DNA of 64,000 bases from an uncultured Bacteroidales bacterium (lineage in GTDB: Bacteria > Bacteroidota > Bacteroidia > Bacteroidales > Paludibacteraceae): positions 1 to 64,000 of the forward strand of contig CAMEKM010000001.1 of the NCBI GenBank assembly GCA_945921355.1, written 5' to 3'. Positions 48,770-57,640 of the stretch are shown piece after piece. Each line of letters starts with the position of its first letter. The first letter of the stretch is position 1. The notes below the pieces were generated by a model that was not told the DNA's origin, searched no databases, and was given only the letters and a program-made list of their open reading frames with translations. Position numbers and translations under genes: made by a program.

Positions 48770-49457
48770 GGTTTACAGTGGTAAGGTAAGCGATTGTTTG
48801 AGATAGTATTGCATCAATCCACTCTTCTGACCTCGCATCAGAATTATTCTCTATAATATCTGCAATTTCTCCAAATGATTTTTCTTGAAATTCAGGATAG
48901 CAAGATTGGAAAATAAAATCTTTATTTGAACGCAACAATTTAATTAGACGTTGTTCTACAGAATCATTTTGCTCTTTTTGTAAATATTCAATAAGTCTTT
49001 CTTGATAGTCTGTTCTATCTATACAGTCAATGATTTGGGCTTTAATAAGTTTGTTTATTCCTTCCACTAGCTCATCAATAGTTGCTTCATTATGTTCTTT
49101 GCCAACTACATTCGCTATCACCTTATTCCAGTTACCAGAATAAATAAAGAATTTCAATTTGGGGCGTATTTCACGCACCATATGAATGACATTCAATCCT
49201 GTAAAATCATCACCACATTCCAAATCGAAATCAGTCAGTGCAATATCAACACGTTTTAGTTGAATACGTTCCTTTATTTGGTTCTTTAGTTTATCTATAT
49301 CCAATTCTTCTGAATTGTCTTTCTTTAATTTTGCATCTGCAGTACGAATTGGTATAAAATCTAAATCAAAATCATTAGACAATCTAGTTGTTATGCTCTT
49401 GATTACTGCAGTCTGTGGCTTATCATCAACCACTAATATACATTTCTTTTGTTTCAT
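48762..49457 (-). CDS. Receiver-domain (REC) response regulator-like protein without recognisable HTH
   Basis: CILVVDDKPQ acidic pair; IALTDFDLECGDDFTGL phospho-acceptor Asp; KFFIYSGN. Confidence 0.7.
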   Translation of the reverse strand: MKQKKCILVVDDKPQTAVIKSITTRLSNDFDLDFIPIRTADAKLKKDNSEELDIDKLKNQIKERIQLKRVDIALTDFDLECGDDFTGLNVIHMVREIRPKLKFFIYSGNWNKVIANVVGKEHNEATIDELVEGINKLIKAQIIDCIDRTDYQERLIEYLQKEQNDSVEQRLIKLLRSNKDFIFQSCYPEFQEKSFGEIADIIENNSDARSEEWIDAILSQTIAYLTTVNHE

Positions 49458-49462
49458 AATTC

Positions 49463-51838
49463 TTATTCAAATGTTAAACGGAAAGTTGCACCAGTAGTAA
49501 AGTGCAGACCATTTCCTATGAACTGAATATCCCCATTGAGACTATCTCTCATACGTTCACGAATTGTACTTAATCCTATGCCAGATCCTCCTCTACGATT
49601 AGTGATCCCTTCCTCAAAAATACTCTCAGAAGTGAAAGTGTTCAAATCTACTCCTTTACCATTGTCAGTAAAGTCAACAATGTACGTTCTCCCATTTCTT
49701 GAAAAGTCCACTCGTATTTCTGTTGCACCTGCTTTATTTGAATTGCTCTTAAGATTATCCAAAACTATAGACAAATCCAAAACAGGAATTTTTTTCTCAA
49801 GAGGCTCTACTATGGTTGAATAATATTGTATCTTTAGATCTTTGTAATTTGCAAAATACTCCTCAATAAATGTTTGAATATCTACCAAATTAGACTGAGC
49901 TAATAAAGTTAAGTCTGCTTTTGTGATTAATTTTGAAAGTTTATTTATTTTTCCTGTATGATATTCCAATTCATCTAAAGATGTTCTTAAATCATGTATA
50001 TTATTATTCTCCCATTGATTTTTAGCTGTTTTAATCACACTTATAGCATCATTTGACGAAATTAATATAACATGCATTAAGTCGCGAACTTCTTTTGATG
50101 TATTTTGGGTAGCCTGAAGATATTTATTTTTTTGAATTTGAGCATCTAAGTTCTTTTCAGCCTCTTTACGTTTTTCTTCTTCCTTTTCTCTCTTTTGTTG
50201 CTCTTCTTGTGCTTTTTTCTGTGCTGTTTGCGCTTTAATTCGTTCTTCCTCTGCTTTTTTATCGGCTTCTTCTTTTTGACGACGCAATTCATCCATGTGA
50301 TTCTCAAATTGAGTAATCTTGTCCATCAAGTATGCATCGCCAGTTTGATATGCTACTTTGCGAGCATCTTCTATCATCTGCATTTGAATCAATTCTGTTT
50401 CAGATACATTAGATACAATATCAGCCAATTGAGCATTGTAATAAAGAATATTAATATCTGTATCGTTAGCAAGACTTTTGATTAATTGCATAAAATCAAT
50501 CTTGCTACCAATATTTTTATACAAATGTAGTGACGAGTCTTTATCTTTATCTGTTTGTTGAAGATTGGATCGTTCTTGTAAAGCTGTTTGTTGGTTTTTA
50601 AAGTACTCTTTTTTCAAGAACCCTTCTCCCCATAACACGCCTACTACATATCGCTCCAATCGATGATGTATTAATGTAAAATACTCCATCAACTGCTTAG
50701 AAGCATTTGTTTGAATTAATCCTCCATCTCGACTTGATACTTCTTTAATTGCATTAATATCATCGGTTTCCACATCTACACGTCCGAATAAATCACGCGT
50801 GCCCAAAAAGCGGTTATATCCTTGTTGTGCTCGTTGATTTATACCCCAGCTATCGTCATTATAATTACCAAATGGAAGAATACGAAAGCCATTGCGAAAC
50901 AAAAATATATTTCCATAATTAACAGGCTGAATGCCCATTTTAGATGAAAAACTATATTTTGCAGCTCTATTTAAGAAAAAGATGCTTATTTGGGCTGATG
51001 TGAGTTCTTGAAATTTATTAGGTTCCTTTATTTCATACATCTTAGCATCACGATCCCATAATGTAGTACGAATAAAGCCATCCTTTATAGTACTTTCTAT
51101 TTTTGTGGTTTTGAGTTTAAGAATATCTGCTATAGAGTTTTCAATAATTCCGTTCACTTTATCATACGAAAACTTGGCATCTTTATCATCCTCCGCATAT
51201 TTTGGAGCTATAATCTCTATTTGAAAATCGTCATCAGTACTAGAAAATGGATTGATCATTTTTTCTAGTGATTTTCTTATAGCAAGAATTTCTTTTCTAC
51301 CCCAAAGATTGTGCAATCCTCTAAATTCTAAAATAGTTCCTGTTTGATCATTATTAGGAAATTGAGGGATATCATCTAAAGTTTCATGAGGGATATTAAT
51401 CGTATCAAATTCTTGTTTTTTATTTTGTTCGAAAATTTTCCAATCTACATACAAGACCTCTGTTTTATTAGTCCCTAAACTTCGAGTGGTTAATGTTAAG
51501 CAGCGAGCCAACCTATCACACGATATACGTCCAATACCCTTGGCCCCTGCATAATGACGCTTAAACTTACTGCGGTATGAAGAATCTTCCGTGCCATCAC
51601 TTTTTGCAGAATAGGCAACAAATAACCACTTGTTGATCAAATCATCCTTTGACATTCCTTTGCCATTATCTGCTATGCGCAAATAATCTTCATCAAAAGT
51701 GATCTCTACTTTGGTAGCATGTGCATCATAAGAATTCTTGACTAATTCCAGAATGGCCACACCGGGACTTGTAATCAAGTCTCGACCAAGAATGTTTTTT
51801 AATTCTGCACTAACCCTAAATTGTAAATTATCTTGCAT
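49463..51838 (-). CDS. Double-GHKL protein: N-terminal MORC/Hsp90-like ATPase and C-terminal histidine-kinase-type ATPase, coiled coil between
   Basis: ILELVKNSYDA, RIADNGKGMS, YAGAKGIGRIS; LDNLKSNSNKAGATEI, DFTDNGKGVD, RRGGSGIGLSTI; EEADKKAEEERIKAQTAQKKAQEEQQKREKEEEKRKEAEK. Confidence 0.85.
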   Translation of the reverse strand: MQDNLQFRVSAELKNILGRDLITSPGVAILELVKNSYDAHATKVEITFDEDYLRIADNGKGMSKDDLINKWLFVAYSAKSDGTEDSSYRSKFKRHYAGAKGIGRISCDRLARCLTLTTRSLGTNKTEVLYVDWKIFEQNKKQEFDTINIPHETLDDIPQFPNNDQTGTILEFRGLHNLWGRKEILAIRKSLEKMINPFSSTDDDFQIEIIAPKYAEDDKDAKFSYDKVNGIIENSIADILKLKTTKIESTIKDGFIRTTLWDRDAKMYEIKEPNKFQELTSAQISIFFLNRAAKYSFSSKMGIQPVNYGNIFLFRNGFRILPFGNYNDDSWGINQRAQQGYNRFLGTRDLFGRVDVETDDINAIKEVSSRDGGLIQTNASKQLMEYFTLIHHRLERYVVGVLWGEGFLKKEYFKNQQTALQERSNLQQTDKDKDSSLHLYKNIGSKIDFMQLIKSLANDTDINILYYNAQLADIVSNVSETELIQMQMIEDARKVAYQTGDAYLMDKITQFENHMDELRRQKEEADKKAEEERIKAQTAQKKAQEEQQKREKEEEKRKEAEKNLDAQIQKNKYLQATQNTSKEVRDLMHVILISSNDAISVIKTAKNQWENNNIHDLRTSLDELEYHTGKINKLSKLITKADLTLLAQSNLVDIQTFIEEYFANYKDLKIQYYSTIVEPLEKKIPVLDLSIVLDNLKSNSNKAGATEIRVDFSRNGRTYIVDFTDNGKGVDLNTFTSESIFEEGITNRRGGSGIGLSTIRERMRDSLNGDIQFIGNGLHFTTGATFRLTFE

Positions 51839-53054
51839 TCGTCAACATATGTTTTAACACAATACCAGCTAACTCCGCAAAAAGAGGTGGGATGGCATTG
51901 CCGACTTGTGTATATCGTGGTACTTCTAATTTGCGCATTTGTCCGCCTGTGGTATATTTCTTACGGAATTGATACCAGTCTGGAAATGATTGTATGCGAG
52001 CACACTCGCGCACTGTCATGATGCGAGGCTCACAATAGTGTAAATAATCATCTGGCTGTCCAGTGATAGTAGGAGATACAGTATGAGAATCAAGGACAGT
52101 GATACCACGCTGAAGAATACCCCATGGTTCACGCGCCTTGCCGTCAATACGTTTGCCTCGGGTTGGATATTCTGCTAACAAGCGATTATAGCATGCTAAT
52201 TTTCCTGCAGTATGTTTAGCAAAAGCATGACTATCTGCAGCATCGCCCTCTACAAATTGTTCGCCTCGTAGATATTGCTGGTAAGCAGATAAAACAGGGC
52301 CATATTTTCCTGCCATAAATCCCTTGCGATCACACGAAGGAGTTTCCCCGTAACTGCGTAATAAGTCAGAAATAGCCTCTTCTAATGTTGTGGTGGTTGA
52401 TAGATTTTTCTTCTTTAAGAAAGATTCTCTCTTATCTTTAAGAAGACTCTCAAACTCAGAGGCGCTGCGGTTTAATTCTTTTTGAATTCCAACTAGAATG
52501 AAACGTTTACGACGTTGTGGAACTCCATATTCTGAAAAGTCTATCACATGAGGGCGCACATCATAACCCAAACTTTGTAGTCGCTCCACTACAATTTGAG
52601 AATAAGGACGCGTGTTGTCATTCTTATTTTTCTTGAAAGCATATGTAAAGCCTTTTACATTCTCAAAAAGAATCATTTTGGGTTTGACAAGCTCAATGAA
52701 CTTAATATACGAAAAAACAAGCTGATTGCGTATATCATCTGCTACACGTTTGCCTGCCATAGAGAAACCTTGACAAGGTGGACCACCTGCGACGAGATCA
52801 ACTGTACCTTGTAAAGCCTCTAATTGCGTTGAATAGTTTTTGAGAACCTCATTGATGTCATGTGCCGTTTTAGGTAACCAATCTGGCCAATCAAAGTGCT
52901 TTTTGCTTTCTATAAGGTTGTGGCGTAATGTTTCAAATGCGAATTCATTCTTCTCTATGGCAAACAAACCGTGCCAGCCTGCCTGATACAAGCCTAAACT
53001 AAGTCCTCCGCATCCTGCGAAAAGATCAATAACGGTATGTTTATTTTTCTTCAT
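51828..53054 (-). CDS. DNA (cytosine-5-)-methyltransferase (second, divergent)
   Basis: VIDLFAGCGGLSLGL, VAGGPPCQGFSMAGKR, ENVKGF, PQRRKRFILVG, ARIQSFPDWYQF..QVGNAIPP; ORF opens at 53081 but ATG at 53054 fits the promoter. Confidence 0.95.
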   Translation of the reverse strand: MKKNKHTVIDLFAGCGGLSLGLYQAGWHGLFAIEKNEFAFETLRHNLIESKKHFDWPDWLPKTAHDINEVLKNYSTQLEALQGTVDLVAGGPPCQGFSMAGKRVADDIRNQLVFSYIKFIELVKPKMILFENVKGFTYAFKKNKNDNTRPYSQIVVERLQSLGYDVRPHVIDFSEYGVPQRRKRFILVGIQKELNRSASEFESLLKDKRESFLKKKNLSTTTTLEEAISDLLRSYGETPSCDRKGFMAGKYGPVLSAYQQYLRGEQFVEGDAADSHAFAKHTAGKLACYNRLLAEYPTRGKRIDGKAREPWGILQRGITVLDSHTVSPTITGQPDDYLHYCEPRIMTVRECARIQSFPDWYQFRKKYTTGGQMRKLEVPRYTQVGNAIPPLFAELAGIVLKHMLTNAR

Positions 53055-53092
53055 ATTCAGATTCCCAATTAAAAAAGACATATTTTAGCGCG

Positions 53093-53124
53093 CAAAGATA
53101 CAACTTTTTTTGCATATATGCAAA
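53093..53124 (-). promoter_or_regulatory. Promoter of the defence-like operon
   Basis: Minus-strand TTTG-N20-TATCTTTG (caaagata at 53093-53100, caaa at 53121-53124). Confidence 0.75.
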
Positions 53125-53389
53125 TAAAATTGGTTATTTTTCTTGTAGTTTTTGGATCTCTTTATCGAAGTCTGAAAATCATTCGCCCTGCTGAAGCATA
53201 TATATGGCTTTTTGTTGCTCAATCTCTTTGATAGTAATTTGGATTGTCCCGACAGTGTTGGGAAAATGTTTGGAAAGAATTTGAAGAACTGAACATTAGG
53301 GTGTAGAGTGTGGCGGCGAAGCCGCAGTTGTTTAATGTCTAATATCTAAAGTTTAATGTTTAAAGTGTAGGGTGTCTAATGTTTAAGGT

Positions 53390-54673
53390 TTAAAGTACAC
53401 TAACCAACCATTCTGCTGCACTCACAATATGAACCTTCTTGCCTTCGTGCTCAATTATGCCAGTTTCTCCATACATTACAATTAGTGTTAAGTTGTCGCA
53501 ATGTGTCTTGTTTGACGCTTTTATCAGTCCGCCTACTTCTCGATTGAAGAGTTTGGTAGAAGGGTTACTAAAGTCGTATGTCACTTGTATCAATTCCTGT
53601 ACCTTGGAAGCTTGTGTACGCACAAAGTCAACAGCAAAGCGATTACTTTCTCGTAGAAAATATAGTTGTTCATCCGCATATTTCTGACGGCGCAGCAACT
53701 CAATTGCAATGATATTCTCAAGACGCCAGCCTAGATTATCGGTCTGCAAAGAATTGTCTCTATTGCTTAGAAAAGCATTATCAATAATGTAGGATTTAAG
53801 ATTGCTTTGTCGCTCTACGCTCTTAAAAGAATACTTGTGAAGAATACGTGCAAGGTAGGCAGTATTGAGGTATGACACATAATTCTTGACCGTTTGTACC
53901 GAACGAATAGCATATGTCTCGCGGATATTCTCAAAGTTGATTTCTTGGCAAAAATTATCGATTACAGTATCTGCCACTTGTCGTAATGATGCAGGATAAC
54001 GTACTTTATAGCGTTTGCATATATCCTTCTTAATAACCGTATCAAGCAACGCTTTTGTATATGCAGTTTTATCAATTGCACCATCCATAGTTTCCGGGAA
54101 ACCACCCTCCATGAGATACTTATTGAGTGCATGACCACGCAAACCAACAGCCTTAGTGTGTTGCCCTACTATATCAATATTGTTGATACGACAATATTCT
54201 TCAAACGAGAAAGGAAATAGGCGTATCTCGTTGTATCTTCCAGTAAGGTGCGTAATCAGTTCATCGCTCAAGAGGTTGGCATTACTTCCAGTTAAAATCA
54301 GGTGTATTCCCTGGCGCAAAAGTCTATTGACAAACAATGGCCAACGAGGCGCATTCTGAACTTCGTCAATAAATAAATGAGTGTAGTCGCCATAAATGTG
54401 ATACAACATCTCTACTATATCATTCAATTCGGCTACTTGTATATCAGCTAAGTTTTCATCGTCAAAATTAACATAAGCAAATCGAACACCGCTCTCCATT
54501 AATACTTTTTGACAGAGCATGGATTTACCACTACGACGCACACCTATTACGACTTGCGCTAATTTGCTATCTAAGTCTATTTTCTTCTCCTCTTGTCGAT
54601 TTAGCAAAGCATTGCAATCGGTATTAAGGATTTCCTGTCGCTGATCCTCTAGAATAGTCTTTAAATTTCTCAT
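53390..54673 (-). CDS. AAA_14/DUF4143 ATP-binding protein
   Basis: VVIGVRRSGKSMLCQKVL Walker A; HLFIDEVQNAPRWPLFVNRL; LTGSNANLLSDELITHLTGRY. Confidence 0.92.
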   Translation of the reverse strand: MRNLKTILEDQRQEILNTDCNALLNRQEEKKIDLDSKLAQVVIGVRRSGKSMLCQKVLMESGVRFAYVNFDDENLADIQVAELNDIVEMLYHIYGDYTHLFIDEVQNAPRWPLFVNRLLRQGIHLILTGSNANLLSDELITHLTGRYNEIRLFPFSFEEYCRINNIDIVGQHTKAVGLRGHALNKYLMEGGFPETMDGAIDKTAYTKALLDTVIKKDICKRYKVRYPASLRQVADTVIDNFCQEINFENIRETYAIRSVQTVKNYVSYLNTAYLARILHKYSFKSVERQSNLKSYIIDNAFLSNRDNSLQTDNLGWRLENIIAIELLRRQKYADEQLYFLRESNRFAVDFVRTQASKVQELIQVTYDFSNPSTKLFNREVGGLIKASNKTHCDNLTLIVMYGETGIIEHEGKKVHIVSAAEWLVSVL

Positions 54674-54736
54674 AATAGAATGGTGTTAAAAATCGCGACA
54701 AAGTTACAAAAAACAAATGAAACATACAAATAAAAT

Positions 54737-54818
54737 GTCTTATTTTGCAAATTTTCGCATGTTAAACCGTCTTATTTCGCAATTTTCTTTCGCCAAAACC
54801 GTCTTATTTTGCAATTTT
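54737..54818. repeat. Three direct repeats gtcttatt(t/c)(t/c)gcaa(a)tttt, period about 32 bp, upstream of the AAA gene
   Basis: Read directly at 54737, 54769, 54801. Confidence 0.75.
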
Positions 54819-54846
54819 GGTGATTATCGTCAAGTTTCCTAAGGTC

Positions 54847-54889
54847 CGCAGCACGCAATTTGAACTGGTGACAAATTGTCACCGGTTGA
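54847..54889. repeat. 43-bp fragment nearly identical to 38949..38991 in the antirepressor pseudogene
   Basis: gcagcacgcaatttgaactggtRacaaattgtYaccggttgac; both differences compensatory in a palindrome. Confidence 0.85.
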
Positions 54890-55225
54890 CGCTAAAACTT
54901 GTCAGCATCTCGAAAAAAGTTTATTTTTTGTGATTTTCTTAATTTTTCGCATTTGTTCCTCTTTAGCCTGCAAAGATACTGCTTTTTTTGCATAAATGCA
55001 AATAAATGGCGAAAAATCGCCATTATCTGTTTAGAGAACGCGCCAAAGGCGCTACAGTTTAGAGTTTAGAGTTTAGAGGTGGAGAGATATCCGAAAGGGA
55101 TTCGTCAAATACCCCATGACGCGAGCGTTATCGGGGACCCCGCGAGCACTAGACTGGTGGCGGGATTGTTGTAAATCTCCTTGCCCTTGTGGGCAGAAAT
55201 CTTCAGTAAATCTTATTTAATCTTA

Positions 55226-55330
55226 AACAAAAATACGCCATCTGTGATGGCTACAAAAATACAAAAAAATCAAGGAGATATTTTATTATGCTTGATGCGT
55301 GTCGCATCTATGATAGTGGGCTATTATTTG
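55226..55330. repeat. Distal, divergent copy of the hairpin part of element A
   Basis: acaaaaatacgccatctgtgatggctacaaaaata ... gatgcgtgtcgcatc. Confidence 0.55.
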
Positions 55331-55559
55331 TCTATTAAAGCAAGCTTTATAGCCATATACTATCCCACCATCTTTCGACTATAAATAGTCTCATAAGCAC
55401 AATAAAATAATACTCCGAAGATTATAGTGTGCGCGGAGCGCAGGTAGAGGGGATAGAGGTCGGCTGCGCCTGTAGATCGCTCGCTATGCTCGCTGGAGAG
55501 GGTAGATCGGGCTGACGCCATGGAGAGGGGTGGCGCAGTATGTGCAGCGGCACAAAAAT

Positions 55560-55590
55560 CCCCACTCAGCGTGCAAGATACTAAGTGGGG
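55560..55590 (-). terminator. Terminator downstream of the GH97 gene
   Basis: ccccact ... agtgggg, followed on - strand by atttttgtg. Confidence 0.6.
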
Positions 55591-55616
55591 AATAGATCGT
55601 GTGTTTTCGATAAATG

Positions 55617-57611
55617 CTATTGCTGCTTCTCTACGCGGATAGCAAATCCACCTCCTGTTGCCATAGGGATAGAAAGCGGTTGAGCATTGCGATCAACCAA
55701 GATGGTATCAATGATAGTGGCATAAGGATTGGTTTGCCAATCTGCGTCGGCAGCATCTTGGTAGATGATAGCCTGATAGTCACCTTTGCCTAGGAAGTCT
55801 GCCCATGTGATTGTGGCTGTGCGTGCCTGTTCGTCGGTAACAGCCCCGATATACCAATCGTCGGTATTACGCGCTTGGCGAGCCATCACGATATAGTCGC
55901 CTATACAACCCGAAAGCAAGATTGAACGTTCCCAATCGCATGGTACACGGCGGACAAACTCAAACTCTGCGGGGTGCAACATATAGTTCTCGGGCAAGTC
56001 GCACGCCATCTGCAATGGCGAATAGAGAATCACAAAGAGAGCCAATTGATTGGCCAGGGTAGCATGTACGCGTGTGTTAGGATGCACGGGGTTGTCGAAA
56101 TTGAATACACCTGGCGTATAGTCAGCAGGTCCCGCCAGCATGCGAGTGAACGGCAATACCGTGACATGCTCCGCTGGACTACCACCATCCACCGACCATG
56201 CATTCCACTCTTGGCCACGAATACCCTCTTGCGTCATGAGATTGGGGTAAGTGCGTTGCAATCCAGTAGGCATGACTGGCTCGTGGTTGTCAATGCTGAC
56301 TTGGTACTTGGCAGCCGTTTCAATCACCTTGCGATAGTGGCGTACGCCCGACTGTGAACGGTTGTATTGTACGCCATCAATAGTCTGAATGGTAGGTGCC
56401 ACATAGCCTGTCTTCACCGCATGCATACCATGTTGCTGCATATAAGCAAAAGCGGTATCCAACTGACGTTGATACGCCGCAGCATTGCCTTGCGTCTCAT
56501 GATGAAAAATAATCTGTACGCCACGTTGATGGGCATACTCAGTCAAATACTCTATGTCATAGTCCGAATAAGGGTCGGTAAACGAGAACTGTGCCACTAC
56601 ATTCTCTTTGCCCCAGTCTTCCCAACCCGTGTTCCAACCTTCCGCCAAGACACCACCAAAACCATTATCTGCAGCAAAATCAATATAGCGCTTCATATTC
56701 TCGGTCGTAGCGCCGTGTAGTGGTCCTTGATGCCACGTCATCGTCTTGAGGTGCATACCCCACCATATACCAATAAACTTCATCGGTTTGATCCATGAGG
56801 TGTCTTCAATCTTGCAAGGTTCGTTGAGGTTGAGCAGCATACGTGACTCCACTAGTCCACTAAGCTCCTCACTAAGCACCATCATTCGCCATGGAGATAC
56901 TGCTGGCGTGTGAATATACGCAGCATCACCTGACTGCCATGGTGTGAGATAGGTATGTAGCAGCCCATCTGCATAATAGTAGTTTTGCGCAGGATAATCA
57001 TACAATGCAGCCTCATGCATCCATGCATATAAACTATCGCCCCATTGCAGGGTAATAGGCGAACAAACGGTATCGAGTGTGCTCATAGGTGCAGGTTGCC
57101 ACAATGCCTCGTAGTACTCAGTCGCCCATGGGATGGACCAAACGGTAGGCTCTTGAGCAAACTGATAACTCGTGCACTCGCGCAGGAGCACCGTGTCGGT
57201 CATCTCTGGTAAGATGTAGCGCATAGCCCATCCATCGTTGAAGACACGAAAACATACCTGCATCTCCACACCCGATGTGTGCTGCAACATTAACAACAAT
57301 TCATTGTAATGATTCACTACATAATGATCTTCGCCCCATGTGGTTTCCCACGTATCGTTATGCTTCTCGCATCTCGTATCTTGCAGGGTAAAACCTTGTG
57401 TGAGGTCGGTCTGTGCAAACTGCAATCCCAACGCAGATGGAGAGATTACCATCTCTCCGTTGTGGCTTACTTGATACATGGGCTTTCCACTAGCATCCAC
57501 GGTACACGCTACCGATATTTTACCATCAGGCGAAGTGATGGTAGTCTTGGGATGGCATGCCACCAAGGCCATGCACATCACTATTCCGAATATAAATTGG
57601 CTCTTTTTCAT
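55617..57611 (-). CDS. Glycoside hydrolase family 97 (SusB-like)
   Basis: Lipobox VACHP; SPDGKISV, MKFIGIWWGMH, GVLAEGWNTGWEDW, DNHEPVMPTGLQRTYPNLMTQEGIRGQEWN. Confidence 0.93.
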   Translation of the reverse strand: MKKSQFIFGIVMCMALVACHPKTTITSPDGKISVACTVDASGKPMYQVSHNGEMVISPSALGLQFAQTDLTQGFTLQDTRCEKHNDTWETTWGEDHYVVNHYNELLLMLQHTSGVEMQVCFRVFNDGWAMRYILPEMTDTVLLRECTSYQFAQEPTVWSIPWATEYYEALWQPAPMSTLDTVCSPITLQWGDSLYAWMHEAALYDYPAQNYYYADGLLHTYLTPWQSGDAAYIHTPAVSPWRMMVLSEELSGLVESRMLLNLNEPCKIEDTSWIKPMKFIGIWWGMHLKTMTWHQGPLHGATTENMKRYIDFAADNGFGGVLAEGWNTGWEDWGKENVVAQFSFTDPYSDYDIEYLTEYAHQRGVQIIFHHETQGNAAAYQRQLDTAFAYMQQHGMHAVKTGYVAPTIQTIDGVQYNRSQSGVRHYRKVIETAAKYQVSIDNHEPVMPTGLQRTYPNLMTQEGIRGQEWNAWSVDGGSPAEHVTVLPFTRMLAGPADYTPGVFNFDNPVHPNTRVHATLANQLALFVILYSPLQMACDLPENYMLHPAEFEFVRRVPCDWERSILLSGCIGDYIVMARQARNTDDWYIGAVTDEQARTATITWADFLGKGDYQAIIYQDAADADWQTNPYATIIDTILVDRNAQPLSIPMATGGGFAIRVEKQQ

Positions 57612-57640
57612 ATACTTATCACTCATATCTCATCACTAAA

